Source: SHZI01 sp964384525 (GTDB lineage: Bacteria > Pseudomonadota > Gammaproteobacteria > Steroidobacterales > GCA-2729495). From it: DNA of 34,503 bases. Location of the stretch: assembly GCA_964384525.1 (NCBI GenBank), contig CAYLKO010000023.1, forward strand, positions 1 through 34,503. The letters run 5' to 3'. The position numbers and the translations under genes are program-made. Shown in pieces: positions 7,753 to 15,133 of this stretch; position 1 is the first letter of the stretch; each line of letters starts with the position of its first letter. The notes under the pieces are model-generated. The model did not search any database. It was not told the origin of the DNA and was given only the letters and a program-made list of their open reading frames with translations.

Positions 7753-9000
7753 TTAGCCGGAACCCTGCGTGCAGGCCGCTTGCAACGCATCAGCCAGGCC
7801 TTGCACATCGTCCCCGGTGTGAGCCGTGGACAGAAACCCCACTTCAAACGGGCTCGGCGGCAGATAAATACCCCCGGCCAGCAGTGCATGGAAGACCGGA
7901 GCGTAGCGACCGATGGCCTGTGCTGACAATCCGGCGGGGGAGCGCACCGGTTCGCCATCGGGCGCATCATCCAGCAGCAGCCAGAAGAGTGAGCCGACCC
8001 GCTGGATCCTGAGCAAAGGAATTTCCTGCAACAGGGCTTCCAGCAGTCGACCCCGGTCCTCGAGCAGGTGATATGCCGCGCCATCGAGCAGTTCGCGCAA
8101 GGTGGCCAGACCCGCTGCCATCGTCACCGGGTTCGCCGCAAAGGTTCCGGCCTGGTAGACGGCGCCCACCGGCGCCACGAGTTGCAGAAGCTCGCGCCGA
8201 CCACCATAGGCGCCAACCGGAAAACCGCCACCGATGATCTTGCCGTAGGTGACGAGATCGGGATGGATGCCGGTGATTTCAGCCATGCCACCGAAGGCAG
8301 TGCGGAATCCGGAGATCACCTCGTCGAAGATCAGCAGTGCGCCATGCCGCCGGCATTGGTCGGCAAGCGTGGCAAGAAACCCGGGGCGCTGGGGCAGCAG
8401 GCCGTGATTGGCCGGCAGCGGTTCGATGATCGCGGCAGCGAGGCTCCCGCCGTGCTCGCTGAACAGCCGTTCGAGGGCTTCGACATCATCCAGGGGCAGT
8501 TCCAGGGTGTCTGCCGCGATCCCCGGCGGGATGCCGGCGCTCGCGCCGACCAGCATCGCATCGGCATGTCCGTGATAGCAGCCGGTGAATTTCAAGACCC
8601 GATGACGACCCGTGGCGGCCCGGGCCAGGCGCAACGCCGTCATCACGGCTTCGGTGCCGGAGTTCACGAAGCGCAACTGTTCCACCCAGGGCAATCGGCC
8701 GGTGATGAGTTCAGCCAGTTCCAGCGAACCGGCTTCCGCCGTGCCAAGGCAGAAGCCGCGGCTGATGGCCTGATGAACCGCCGCCATGACGACCGGATGG
8801 GCATGGCCGAGGATCATCGGACCGAAGGCCATGCAGAAATCCACGTACTGCCGGCCGTCCACACTGGTCAGCCGACTGCCGTGTGCCGTCCGCATGAATT
8901 CCGGCGTGCCGCCCACCTGCCGGAAGGCACGCACCGGTGAATGCACGCCGCCCGGCGTGACGGCGAGTGCGCGGTCGTGGAGTGCAGAGGAGTGCGTCAT
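7753..9000 (-). CDS. hemL: Glutamate-1-semialdehyde 2,1-aminomutase
   Basis: This 415-residue PLP enzyme isomerises glutamate-1-semialdehyde to 5-aminolevulinate. Visible are TPGGVHSPVRAFRQVGGTP at the N-terminus, VNSGTEAVMTALRLARAATG, the cofactor aspartate in LIFDEVISGFR, and the PLP lysine K254 in TYGKIIGGGFPVGAYGG. Start at ATG 9000 (MTHSSALHDRA) gives the family N-terminus and a 4-nt ATGA overlap with the hemB stop (8997-9000). It is the last gene of the overlapped cysG-cysK-hemA-hemC/D-hemB-hemL operon. The catalytic parts are well kept; the sequence is somewhat divergent from the usual HemL, for example ILGHAHPVVMAAVHQAISRG. Confidence 0.96.
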   Translation of the reverse strand: MTHSSALHDRALAVTPGGVHSPVRAFRQVGGTPEFMRTAHGSRLTSVDGRQYVDFCMAFGPMILGHAHPVVMAAVHQAISRGFCLGTAEAGSLELAELITGRLPWVEQLRFVNSGTEAVMTALRLARAATGRHRVLKFTGCYHGHADAMLVGASAGIPPGIAADTLELPLDDVEALERLFSEHGGSLAAAIIEPLPANHGLLPQRPGFLATLADQCRRHGALLIFDEVISGFRTAFGGMAEITGIHPDLVTYGKIIGGGFPVGAYGGRRELLQLVAPVGAVYQAGTFAANPVTMAAGLATLRELLDGAAYHLLEDRGRLLEALLQEIPLLRIQRVGSLFWLLLDDAPDGEPVRSPAGLSAQAIGRYAPVFHALLAGGIYLPPSPFEVGFLSTAHTGDDVQGLADALQAACTQGSG

Positions 9001-10016
9001 GCCTGCTGGGCGGACCCGGCAGCCACCGGCGACAGCGCATGCCCGAGATATGCCGTTGCCCGACGGGCCGCGTAGCTGATGATCATGGCGGCGCCGGCCC
9101 GGGCGAATGCCGTCCAGCATTCCAGCTGCATGCGCCGGGGATCAGCGAGGTGCTGCGCGGCGAGCACATCGATGCCTGCCTGCTCGCCACTGGTCTGGTA
9201 CACGGCCCACGGTTGCGGAATGGCCGCCGACAGCCGCGCCAGCACATCGAGATACGGCAGGCCCGGCTTCACCATCAGGATGTCGGCGCCTTCATCCGCA
9301 TCGCGCCGGGCAGCGAGCAGGGCATCGTCCGGCCGCGCCGGATCGATCTGATAGCTCGCCCGATCCTTGAGCGTGCCGGCCTGGTCAGGTGCGGAGTCGG
9401 CAGCCAGCCGGAAAGGCCCGTAGTACGCCGAGTGAAACTTGGCGGCATAGCTCATGATGGTGCGGCGCGGATAACCGGTGACGTCCAGGCTCTGGCGGAT
9501 GGCCGCGATGCGGCCGTCCTGCATGTCGCTGGGCGCCAGGCAGTCGGCGCCCGCTTCGGCAAACAGTCGGGCGATGGCCGCCAGCACCACGACAGTGGCA
9601 TCGTTGTCGAGGTGATCGCCCGCCGCGTTCAGCAGGCCGCAATGCCCGTGCGTGGTGCACGAACACAGGCACACATCGGCGGCCAGCCACACGGCATCGC
9701 CGAAGCGGGCTTTGATGTCGGCAATGCGGGCGGCAGTGTAGTCCATGGAAAACTTTCGTTCGGTCTTGGCGAGCGGCACACCGAAGAGCAGGAATTTGCT
9801 GATGCCGGCGCGGAGATCGGCTTCCACCTGATGCAGCAGGCTCGATGGCGTTTCACGATGAACGTCGTTCAGGCCGGGTACCGGCGTGCGTGCGCTCAGG
9901 CCCTCGACCGCAAACAGCGGCTGCACGAATTGTTCGGGATGCAGGCGCACCGTCCGCGTCAGCTCGCGGATGTGGTGGCTATCGCGATTGCGTCGCAGGC
10001 GCACGGGTGTGGTCAT
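8997..10016 (-). CDS. hemB: Delta-aminolevulinic acid dehydratase (porphobilinogen synthase)
   Basis: This 339-residue enzyme condenses two 5-aminolevulinates into porphobilinogen. The zinc-binding cysteines are C116, C118 and C126 in DVCLCSCTTHGHCG. The two Schiff-base lysines are K193 (AAKFHSAYYGPFR) and K250 (ILMVKPGLPYLD). The start at ATG 10016 (MTTPVRLRRNRDS) matches the family and forms an ATGA overlap with the hemC/D stop at 10013. Two more Met codons upstream would lengthen the overlap and are less likely. The cysteine-type metal site indicates a zinc-dependent form rather than the Mg-only aspartate form. Confidence 0.97.
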   Translation of the reverse strand: MTTPVRLRRNRDSHHIRELTRTVRLHPEQFVQPLFAVEGLSARTPVPGLNDVHRETPSSLLHQVEADLRAGISKFLLFGVPLAKTERKFSMDYTAARIADIKARFGDAVWLAADVCLCSCTTHGHCGLLNAAGDHLDNDATVVVLAAIARLFAEAGADCLAPSDMQDGRIAAIRQSLDVTGYPRRTIMSYAAKFHSAYYGPFRLAADSAPDQAGTLKDRASYQIDPARPDDALLAARRDADEGADILMVKPGLPYLDVLARLSAAIPQPWAVYQTSGEQAGIDVLAAQHLADPRRMQLECWTAFARAGAAMIISYAARRATAYLGHALSPVAAGSAQQA

Positions 10017-11572
10017 GAGCCTAGCCATTGCTGCCATTCATGGCGGTTTGGAAAGGGGTGAGGGGCGACTCCGGCGGCCTGCAACGCGTGCCACGTCTTG
10101 CCGGCGGCGCAGGCATGCTGTGCATCGGCTGGCAGCACGTCGCGCAAGGCATGGAACTGCCGGGCGCTGCTCCAGTAGCAGTGCGTCGCCTGGCGTGCCG
10201 AGTTGTGCAGGTTGTCGATCACGCCGATATCGTGCGGCGGCACGATGTCGTAGGTGCCGACGACCTGGCCGATGCCGGTTGCATGCCAGGTAGTGGCGGC
10301 TCCCCGATAGGTGAGCACCGTCCAGTCCTGCAGGGATGGCAGGCCGAGCACCGGGCATGCCAGCGTGGCGCGCAGCGCGTCGAAGCCCAGATGGTCGGCG
10401 CAACCTTCCACCCAATGACCCCGTGCCGCCAGCTGTCGCCAGCTTTCCACGCCGCTGGTCCACAGGCGTACATGCGCTGGCAGGGCATGATGTTCGAGCG
10501 CATGCCAGTAGGCGGCAAACACGCCGGCGCCCGGGCGCAGCGCGTCGAGCAGCGGCAGTGCGCCGGTGGTCTGGCGCGTGCAGGCGCGTTGCCATTCGAT
10601 GCCGTCGAAGCCCACTGGAGCGGGCGATGGCCGGGTTCGTGTAGGCGCTTGCGCCCAATGCAGGCGCTCGATCACCCCCGCGGACGTGCGACCGCGCACA
10701 TGGCAGACCGGACCCAGGACCTCATGCTGGATTGCGGTTGCGCCAAACGCGGCGCGATCGGCTTCGGCAACATCCGCCAGGGCCAATTGCTCGGCAGCAA
10801 CCAGGGCCTCCGTTGCCGGGTCGTGCAGGGCATGCAGCAGTGCATGCGTCTGTTCGTCATCCGCCCGGCACTCGATCACCAGCACGCCCTGACCGGCCGC
10901 CGCGGGACACTGCGTCAAGGGCAGCACCATCCACCGGGCGCCACCGGCCGGCGCCTTGAGCAGTGGCGCGAGCAGGCTGCGACCGACCGGGTCGTTCCAC
11001 AACCGTGTGAGACCGGCCAGCGCCAGGATCACGCCGTCCAGTGCGTTCGGGTCGTCGTGGGCAAGTGTCAGCCGGGCCAGGCGCGCATCCACCGGTCCGC
11101 GCACCGAAACGAAATCCAGTCGTGCCGGATGGCCGGTTGCCGGCAACCCGGTGGCCAGGAAATCGCGGACGTTTTCCTGGCGTCTGGTGGATGAGGAGCC
11201 CAGTCGCAGCGGCTGACCGGCCTGCAACCGGGACATGACATCCTGGCGCCACACGATCACATCGCGCGGGTTCTCCCGGGTTGGCAGCGCTGCGCAGCGG
11301 ATACCGGTCGGGCGCTGTGCCGGCAGATCCTTGCAGGCGTGCACGCAGAAATCGACGGTGCCATCGAGCAGGGCCTGATCGAGATCCGCGGAGAAAAAAT
11401 CCGGGTTGCGAACCATGTGCAACGGCGTGTGCCGGTCCCGGTCGCCGGGTGTCGCGAACGTTCGCAGCTCGATGCGCAGATTCGGGTGCAGCGCCGAAAG
11501 CTGCTGGCTGATCAACCGGCTCTGGGCGAGCGCCAGCAATGAACCCCGCGTGCCGAGACGCAGGACGCGCAT
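10013..11572 (-). CDS. HemC-HemD fusion: hydroxymethylbilane synthase and uroporphyrinogen-III synthase-like domain
   Basis: The product has 519 residues; a lone HemC has about 310. Residues 1-310 are HemC: LGTRGSLLALAQSRL, VHACKDLPAQRP (catalytic Asp D82), LGSSSTRRQ, DFVSVRGPVDARLARL, GVILALAGLTRLW, PAAAGQGVLVIECR. The dipyrromethane-cofactor Cys normally sits in a GGC(Q/H)xP(I/F)G motif; here the aligned stretch is EADRAAFGATA (270-280) and has no Cys. Residues about 340-519 (RLWTSGVESWRQLAARGHW, TYRGAATTWH, CYWSSARQFHAL, HACAAGKTWHAL) are a divergent HemD-like domain that should close and invert ring D. Leptospira is reported to have a HemC/D fusion. The start at ATG 11572 overlaps the hemA stop by 1 nt (TGATG); the stop overlaps hemB by 4 nt. 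Domain identities are firm for HemC and probable for HemD. Confidence 0.88.
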   Translation of the reverse strand: MRVLRLGTRGSLLALAQSRLISQQLSALHPNLRIELRTFATPGDRDRHTPLHMVRNPDFFSADLDQALLDGTVDFCVHACKDLPAQRPTGIRCAALPTRENPRDVIVWRQDVMSRLQAGQPLRLGSSSTRRQENVRDFLATGLPATGHPARLDFVSVRGPVDARLARLTLAHDDPNALDGVILALAGLTRLWNDPVGRSLLAPLLKAPAGGARWMVLPLTQCPAAAGQGVLVIECRADDEQTHALLHALHDPATEALVAAEQLALADVAEADRAAFGATAIQHEVLGPVCHVRGRTSAGVIERLHWAQAPTRTRPSPAPVGFDGIEWQRACTRQTTGALPLLDALRPGAGVFAAYWHALEHHALPAHVRLWTSGVESWRQLAARGHWVEGCADHLGFDALRATLACPVLGLPSLQDWTVLTYRGAATTWHATGIGQVVGTYDIVPPHDIGVIDNLHNSARQATHCYWSSARQFHALRDVLPADAQHACAAGKTWHALQAAGVAPHPFPNRHEWQQWLGS

Positions 11573-12621
11573 CAGGCGCCAGCAGCGATCAGGCGATCGC
11601 TCATGTTCTGGCAACGCGCCCGGTGCTGCGGCGGATCCAGGCGCCGGGCCGTCAGTTCCCCACAGGCGGCGCGCGCGCTGGCCAGCTGATTCCTGCGGTG
11701 CTGATCCCGCGCAGTGGCCAGCGCAAAGACATCATCCAGCGTGTAGTGATGCGCCTGTGCCCCGCTGAAGCTGTGCGGTTGGCGCCAGCCCAGATGCACG
11801 ATGGGGCGCTGAGGGGGCTTGCCGCCGCGCAGAAGGCAACGCAAGAAGGGGGGAGGGAGAGCCCGCGGAGGGGGANNNNNNNNNNAGCTGGGCGGTGGCC
11901 GCCTCCCCTGAGCCCCGTGGGGGCGCTGGGGGCCGGGCCCGCTGCGCTGCAGCCAGAGCTGATCGTGGCTCGCGTCAGCCGGCGTCGTGAGTACGACATG
12001 GGTGGCCCAGGCGGCAGCCTCGTCGGCCTCGTCGGGTGGAAACCATCGGCTGACACCACCCAGCGGCGCCGAAGGCCGTCGATTCCACACACCGAGTACG
12101 TTGCCGTTGAACAGGGGGAGCATCGAGCGGGTCAGGTCGCCAGTGCCGACAAACAGGATCCGTGCGTCGTTTGACGGTGCGAGGAGTTGGCGCACGAGGC
12201 TGCCGTATGACCAGCCCGCAGCACCCTGCAGATGAGTGCGCCGGATGGTGCGGGCATCGGCGAGCAACGCGGACACGATGGGCTGCAGCTCGTGCCACTG
12301 CGCCGGCGCCAGGGCTCGGGCGGCGTGTTCCGTTGCCTGCCGGAACTGTCCGCCGACATTGGTTTCGCCCGCCACGGCGCTCCGCAACCCCGTGGCGACT
12401 TCCAGCAGCACGCGATAAGCCTCGGCACCGGACGAGCGTTCGCCGGATATCGCGGTCGGCAGCGTGTTTGGCAGGAGACCGAAGGCCAGTTGTCGGAGGC
12501 AGGTATCCAGATACACGCCGACCATTGGCAATGCCTCGACGACCGGGGCGGGCAGCGATGCCGGCGGCCAGTCATGGCACCACAGGCGCGGCAACAACGC
12601 AGCGACGCGTGCTTCCCTCAT
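11572..12621 (-). CDS. hemA: Glutamyl-tRNA reductase-like protein, interrupted by an assembly gap
   Basis: GluTR reduces glutamyl-tRNA(Glu) to glutamate-1-semialdehyde, the first committed step of C5 tetrapyrrole synthesis. The protein is divergent. YLDTCLRQLAFG carries the expected catalytic Cys (C41), aligned with the STCNRTE motif. GLRSAVAGETNVGGQFRQA corresponds to the LDSMVLGExQIxGQ block, and ILFVGTGDLTRSMLPLF with WNRRPS is the NADPH fold. The C-terminal stretch (HHYTLDDVFALATARDQHRR) resembles the VYDVDDL end. The segment around the 10-N gap (11876-11885) is proline/arginine-rich and unlike GluTR, so the exact protein here is unknown. Start ATG 12621 overlaps the cysK stop (ATGA), and the stop overlaps hemC/D by 1 nt. 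The identity rests partly on operon context (hemL, hemB, hemC/D). Confidence 0.78.
   Translation of the reverse strand: MREARVAALLPRLWCHDWPPASLPAPVVEALPMVGVYLDTCLRQLAFGLLPNTLPTAISGERSSGAEAYRVLLEVATGLRSAVAGETNVGGQFRQATEHAARALAPAQWHELQPIVSALLADARTIRRTHLQGAAGWSYGSLVRQLLAPSNDARILFVGTGDLTRSMLPLFNGNVLGVWNRRPSAPLGGVSRWFPPDEADEAAAWATHVVLTTPADASHDQLWLQRSGPGPQRPHGAQGRRPPPSXXXXPPPRALPPPFLRCLLRGGKPPQRPIVHLGWRQPHSFSGAQAHHYTLDDVFALATARDQHRRNQLASARAACGELTARRLDPPQHRARCQNMSDRLIAAGA
11876..11885. other. Assembly gap (10 N) inside hemA
   Basis: Ten N in the middle of hemA. The flanks (about 11800-11950) are low-complexity, G-rich on the plus strand, and do not encode GluTR-like protein. GCCCCC(T)CAGCGCCCC-like strings occur on both sides on the minus strand, as if a repeat or inserted element had broken the assembly. 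Confidence 0.95.
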
Positions 12622-13586
12622 GGCTGTTTGGTGGGCAGGCTGGCCAGCCACTCGTCGTCCGAGCCCTCGGGCAGGTCCTGGAAGAGGAAGGTGGACAGAT
12701 ACCGTTCGCCGGTATCCGGCAGCATCACGAGGATCGAGGAGCCTTGCGGCGCCTTGGCCGCAACCTGCAAGCCGGCGGCCAGCGTCGCACCGGCGGACAG
12801 GCCCACGAAAATGCCTTCCTCGCGCGCCAGACGGAGCGCGCAGGCCTTGCCCTCCTCATCGCCGACGGTCACCACCTCGTCATGCACCTTCGGGTTCAAC
12901 ACATCCGGCACGAAGTCCGGCGTCCAGCCCTGGATCTTGTGTGGCTGCCATGTCTTGCCACCGAGCAGGGAGGCAGCAGCCGGTTCACTGGCCACGATCC
13001 GCACTCCGGGCCGTGCCGCCTTGATGACTTCCCCCGCACCGGTGAGCGTGCCGCCGGTGCCCCAGCCGGTAACCCAGAAGTCCAGTCGCCGGTCGGCGAA
13101 GTCCTGCAGGATTTCCGGTCCGGTCGTCTGGCGGTGATAGGCGGGATTGGCCGGGTTCTCGAATTGCCGGGCGAGAAACCAGCCGTACTTTTCGGCAAGT
13201 TCTTCCGCCTTCCGGACCATGCCGGTGCCGCGTTCCGCACCGGGCGTCAGGATGCCCTTCGCGCCATAGGCCCGCATGATCTTGCGGCGTTCGATGGAAA
13301 AGGTATCCGACATCGTCGCGACGAAGGAATAACCGCGGGCTGCACTCACCATGGCAAGCGCGATGCCGGTGTTGCCGGAGGTTGCTTCCACGATGGTGTC
13401 GCCGGGCTTCAATGCGCCGCGCCGTTCGGCATCGATGACGATCGCGTAGGCGAGGCGATCCTTGACCGAACCACCGGGGTTGAAGGACTCGACCTTCACG
13501 TACAGGTCCACATGCTTCGGCGCAATGTGGTTCAGCCGCACGATGGGCGTGCGGCCGATGGTCTCCAGGATGTTGTTGTAGATCAT
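12618..13586 (-). CDS. cysK: Cysteine synthase A (O-acetylserine sulfhydrylase)
   Basis: This 322-residue PLP enzyme makes cysteine from O-acetylserine and sulfide. The PLP lysine is K42 in NPGGSVKDRLA. The substrate loop is EATSGNTGIALAM, and the phosphate-binding glycine loop is GWGTGGTLTGAGEVIK. The C-terminal block EEGIFVGLSAGATLAAG and LPDTGERYLSTFLF are typical of CysK. The presence of GERYLST and the family length favour CysK over CysM. The start codon at 13586 overlaps the cysG stop by 4 nt (ATGA) and the stop overlaps the hemA start in the same way, so the gene is embedded in the siroheme operon. Its job, the last step of sulfate assimilation, fits the neighbouring cysG, cysB and cysH. 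Confidence 0.96.
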   Translation of the reverse strand: MIYNNILETIGRTPIVRLNHIAPKHVDLYVKVESFNPGGSVKDRLAYAIVIDAERRGALKPGDTIVEATSGNTGIALAMVSAARGYSFVATMSDTFSIERRKIMRAYGAKGILTPGAERGTGMVRKAEELAEKYGWFLARQFENPANPAYHRQTTGPEILQDFADRRLDFWVTGWGTGGTLTGAGEVIKAARPGVRIVASEPAAASLLGGKTWQPHKIQGWTPDFVPDVLNPKVHDEVVTVGDEEGKACALRLAREEGIFVGLSAGATLAAGLQVAAKAPQGSSILVMLPDTGERYLSTFLFQDLPEGSDDEWLASLPTKQP

Positions 13587-15028
13587 TGTGTGTCTCCACT
13601 GAAAAGAAGGTTGCTGAAGGCCGGCTCATCGGCCGGTGACGGGCTGGCAGGCTTGAACCAGGCAAGCCGGGATGCAAGGCCGACCACCCTGCCGACAAAG
13701 AGAATCGCCGGTGAGCCCACCCTGCTCGCGGCGGCGATGTTGGCGATGCTGGCGAGGGTGCCGCGGATGCAATGTTGCGCGTCCGTGGTGCCGGCGATGA
13801 TGACGGCTGCTGGCGTGGTCGCCGCATGGCCTTCGGCCTGCAGTCGTGCGCTGACTTCGGCCAGTCGCTGGCCACCCATGTACACCACGAGCGTTTGGTC
13901 GGCGTCATCCGGAGCACCGGCCGGCAGCGCCTGGTGGGCCGTCATGAAGCGGACGCCACGGGCCAGGCCCCGGTGCGTGAGCGGGATGCCGGCATAGGCC
14001 GCGCATCCGCTCGCCGCGGTGATGCCGGGCACGATCTCGAAAGGCAGTCCGGCATCGGCCAGCGCCAGCGCTTCCTCGCTGCCGCGCCCGAAGATGAAGG
14101 GATCGCCCCCCTTGAGGCGGCACACCCGCGCACCGGCCCGCACATGCTGGATGAGCAGCTCGTTGATCGCCGTCTGCACAGTGGATGGGCCGCCGCCGGT
14201 CTTGCCCACATCGATCAGTTCGGCATCGCGCCGCGCGTAGCCGAGCAAGGCCGTGGCGACCAGACGATCGTGCAGCACGACGTCGGCGTTCTGCAGCCGA
14301 TGCAGACCGCGCAGCGTGATGAGTTCGGCGTCGCCCGGGCCGGCGCCCACCAGCCAGGCGATGCCCGGGCCGCTGGCAGGCTTTTGTTCCAGCAAAATCT
14401 TGAGGGCCGCATCGGCCCTGGGCACGCGGCCGGACAGAACATCGGCAGCCGGGCCGGGACGGAACTGCAACACGCCGGCAAACACCGACTCCCAGAGCCG
14501 TCGCCGGTCCGCCATCTCCGGCAGATGCGTTTTCACCCGCTCGCGCCAGCGGCCGGCCCAGGTGGCCAGTGCGCCCAGACCGGGCGGCAACCATTTCTCG
14601 ATCTGCTGGCGAAGCAGGCGCGCCAGCACCGGCGCGTGACCACCGCTGGAAATCGCCACTGTGATGGGCGGGCGGTGGATCACCGCCGGGCTGATCCACG
14701 TGGAGAGCACCGGGTCATCAACCACATTGCACAGCCGGAACGCCGTGCGTGCCGCCATCGAGACGGCCTGATTCACGGTCCGGTCATCGGTGGCGGCGAT
14801 CACCAGCAGATGATCGGCAACGAGGCTGGCGTCGAACGCCCGGCGCACGGGTCGGATGCAGCCAGCCGCCGCTTCGGCTTCCAGGGCGGGGGACAGCATC
14901 AGCGAGTTGACCGTGACACGGGCGCCGGCTGCCTGCAGGTCGCGCACCTTCCGCTCGGCCACGACACCGCCCCCGACGACGAGGCAGGGCGACCCGGCGA
15001 GGGCGGCGAAAAGCGGCAGGTGGCGCAT
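13583..15028 (-). CDS. cysG: Siroheme synthase (multifunctional)
   Basis: This 481-residue protein has both halves of CysG. The N-terminal half (about 1-210) is the precorrin-2 dehydrogenase/sirohydrochlorin ferrochelatase: CLVVGGGVVAERKVRDLQAA binds NAD, NVVDDPVLSTWISPAVIHRP is the signature, and AISSGGHAPVLARLLRQQIE follows. The C-terminal half (about 222-460) is uroporphyrinogen-III methyltransferase: GAGPGDAELITLRGLHRLQ, GKTGGGPSTVQTAINELLI, LKGGDPFIFGRGSEEALAL, and PGITAASGCAAYAGIPLTHR. Together they turn uroporphyrinogen III into siroheme, the prosthetic group of sulfite and nitrite reductase. It is the first gene of the operon, divergent from cysB across 105 bp. The stop overlaps cysK by 4 nt. 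Confidence 0.97.
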   Translation of the reverse strand: MRHLPLFAALAGSPCLVVGGGVVAERKVRDLQAAGARVTVNSLMLSPALEAEAAAGCIRPVRRAFDASLVADHLLVIAATDDRTVNQAVSMAARTAFRLCNVVDDPVLSTWISPAVIHRPPITVAISSGGHAPVLARLLRQQIEKWLPPGLGALATWAGRWRERVKTHLPEMADRRRLWESVFAGVLQFRPGPAADVLSGRVPRADAALKILLEQKPASGPGIAWLVGAGPGDAELITLRGLHRLQNADVVLHDRLVATALLGYARRDAELIDVGKTGGGPSTVQTAINELLIQHVRAGARVCRLKGGDPFIFGRGSEEALALADAGLPFEIVPGITAASGCAAYAGIPLTHRGLARGVRFMTAHQALPAGAPDDADQTLVVYMGGQRLAEVSARLQAEGHAATTPAAVIIAGTTDAQHCIRGTLASIANIAAASRVGSPAILFVGRVVGLASRLAWFKPASPSPADEPAFSNLLFSGDTQ

Positions 15029-15094
15029 GACAGAACACGATCAGGCAGGAGACGGCCACCATAGCCGCTTGATCGACCCCCGAAAAATAGAGGA

Positions 15095-15125
15095 TTGACA
15101 GCCCCTTGTAACCGGTGGCTATATG
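15095..15125 (+). promoter_or_regulatory. Probable cysB promoter
   Basis: A consensus -35 box TTGACA lies at 15095-15100. A -10-like TATATG at 15120-15125 (spacing 19) or CTATAT at 15119-15124 (spacing 18) follows. Transcription would begin near 15131, about 3 nt before the ATG at 15134, so the mRNA would be almost leaderless; no Shine-Dalgarno sequence is visible. The same 105-bp region must serve the divergent cysG operon. Confidence 0.45.
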
Positions 15126-15133
15126 TTCGCCGA

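Noticed and set aside
12622..12651. Earlier Met for hemA
   Set aside because: It would extend into cysK and break the ATGA overlap; ATG 12621 fits the operon pattern.
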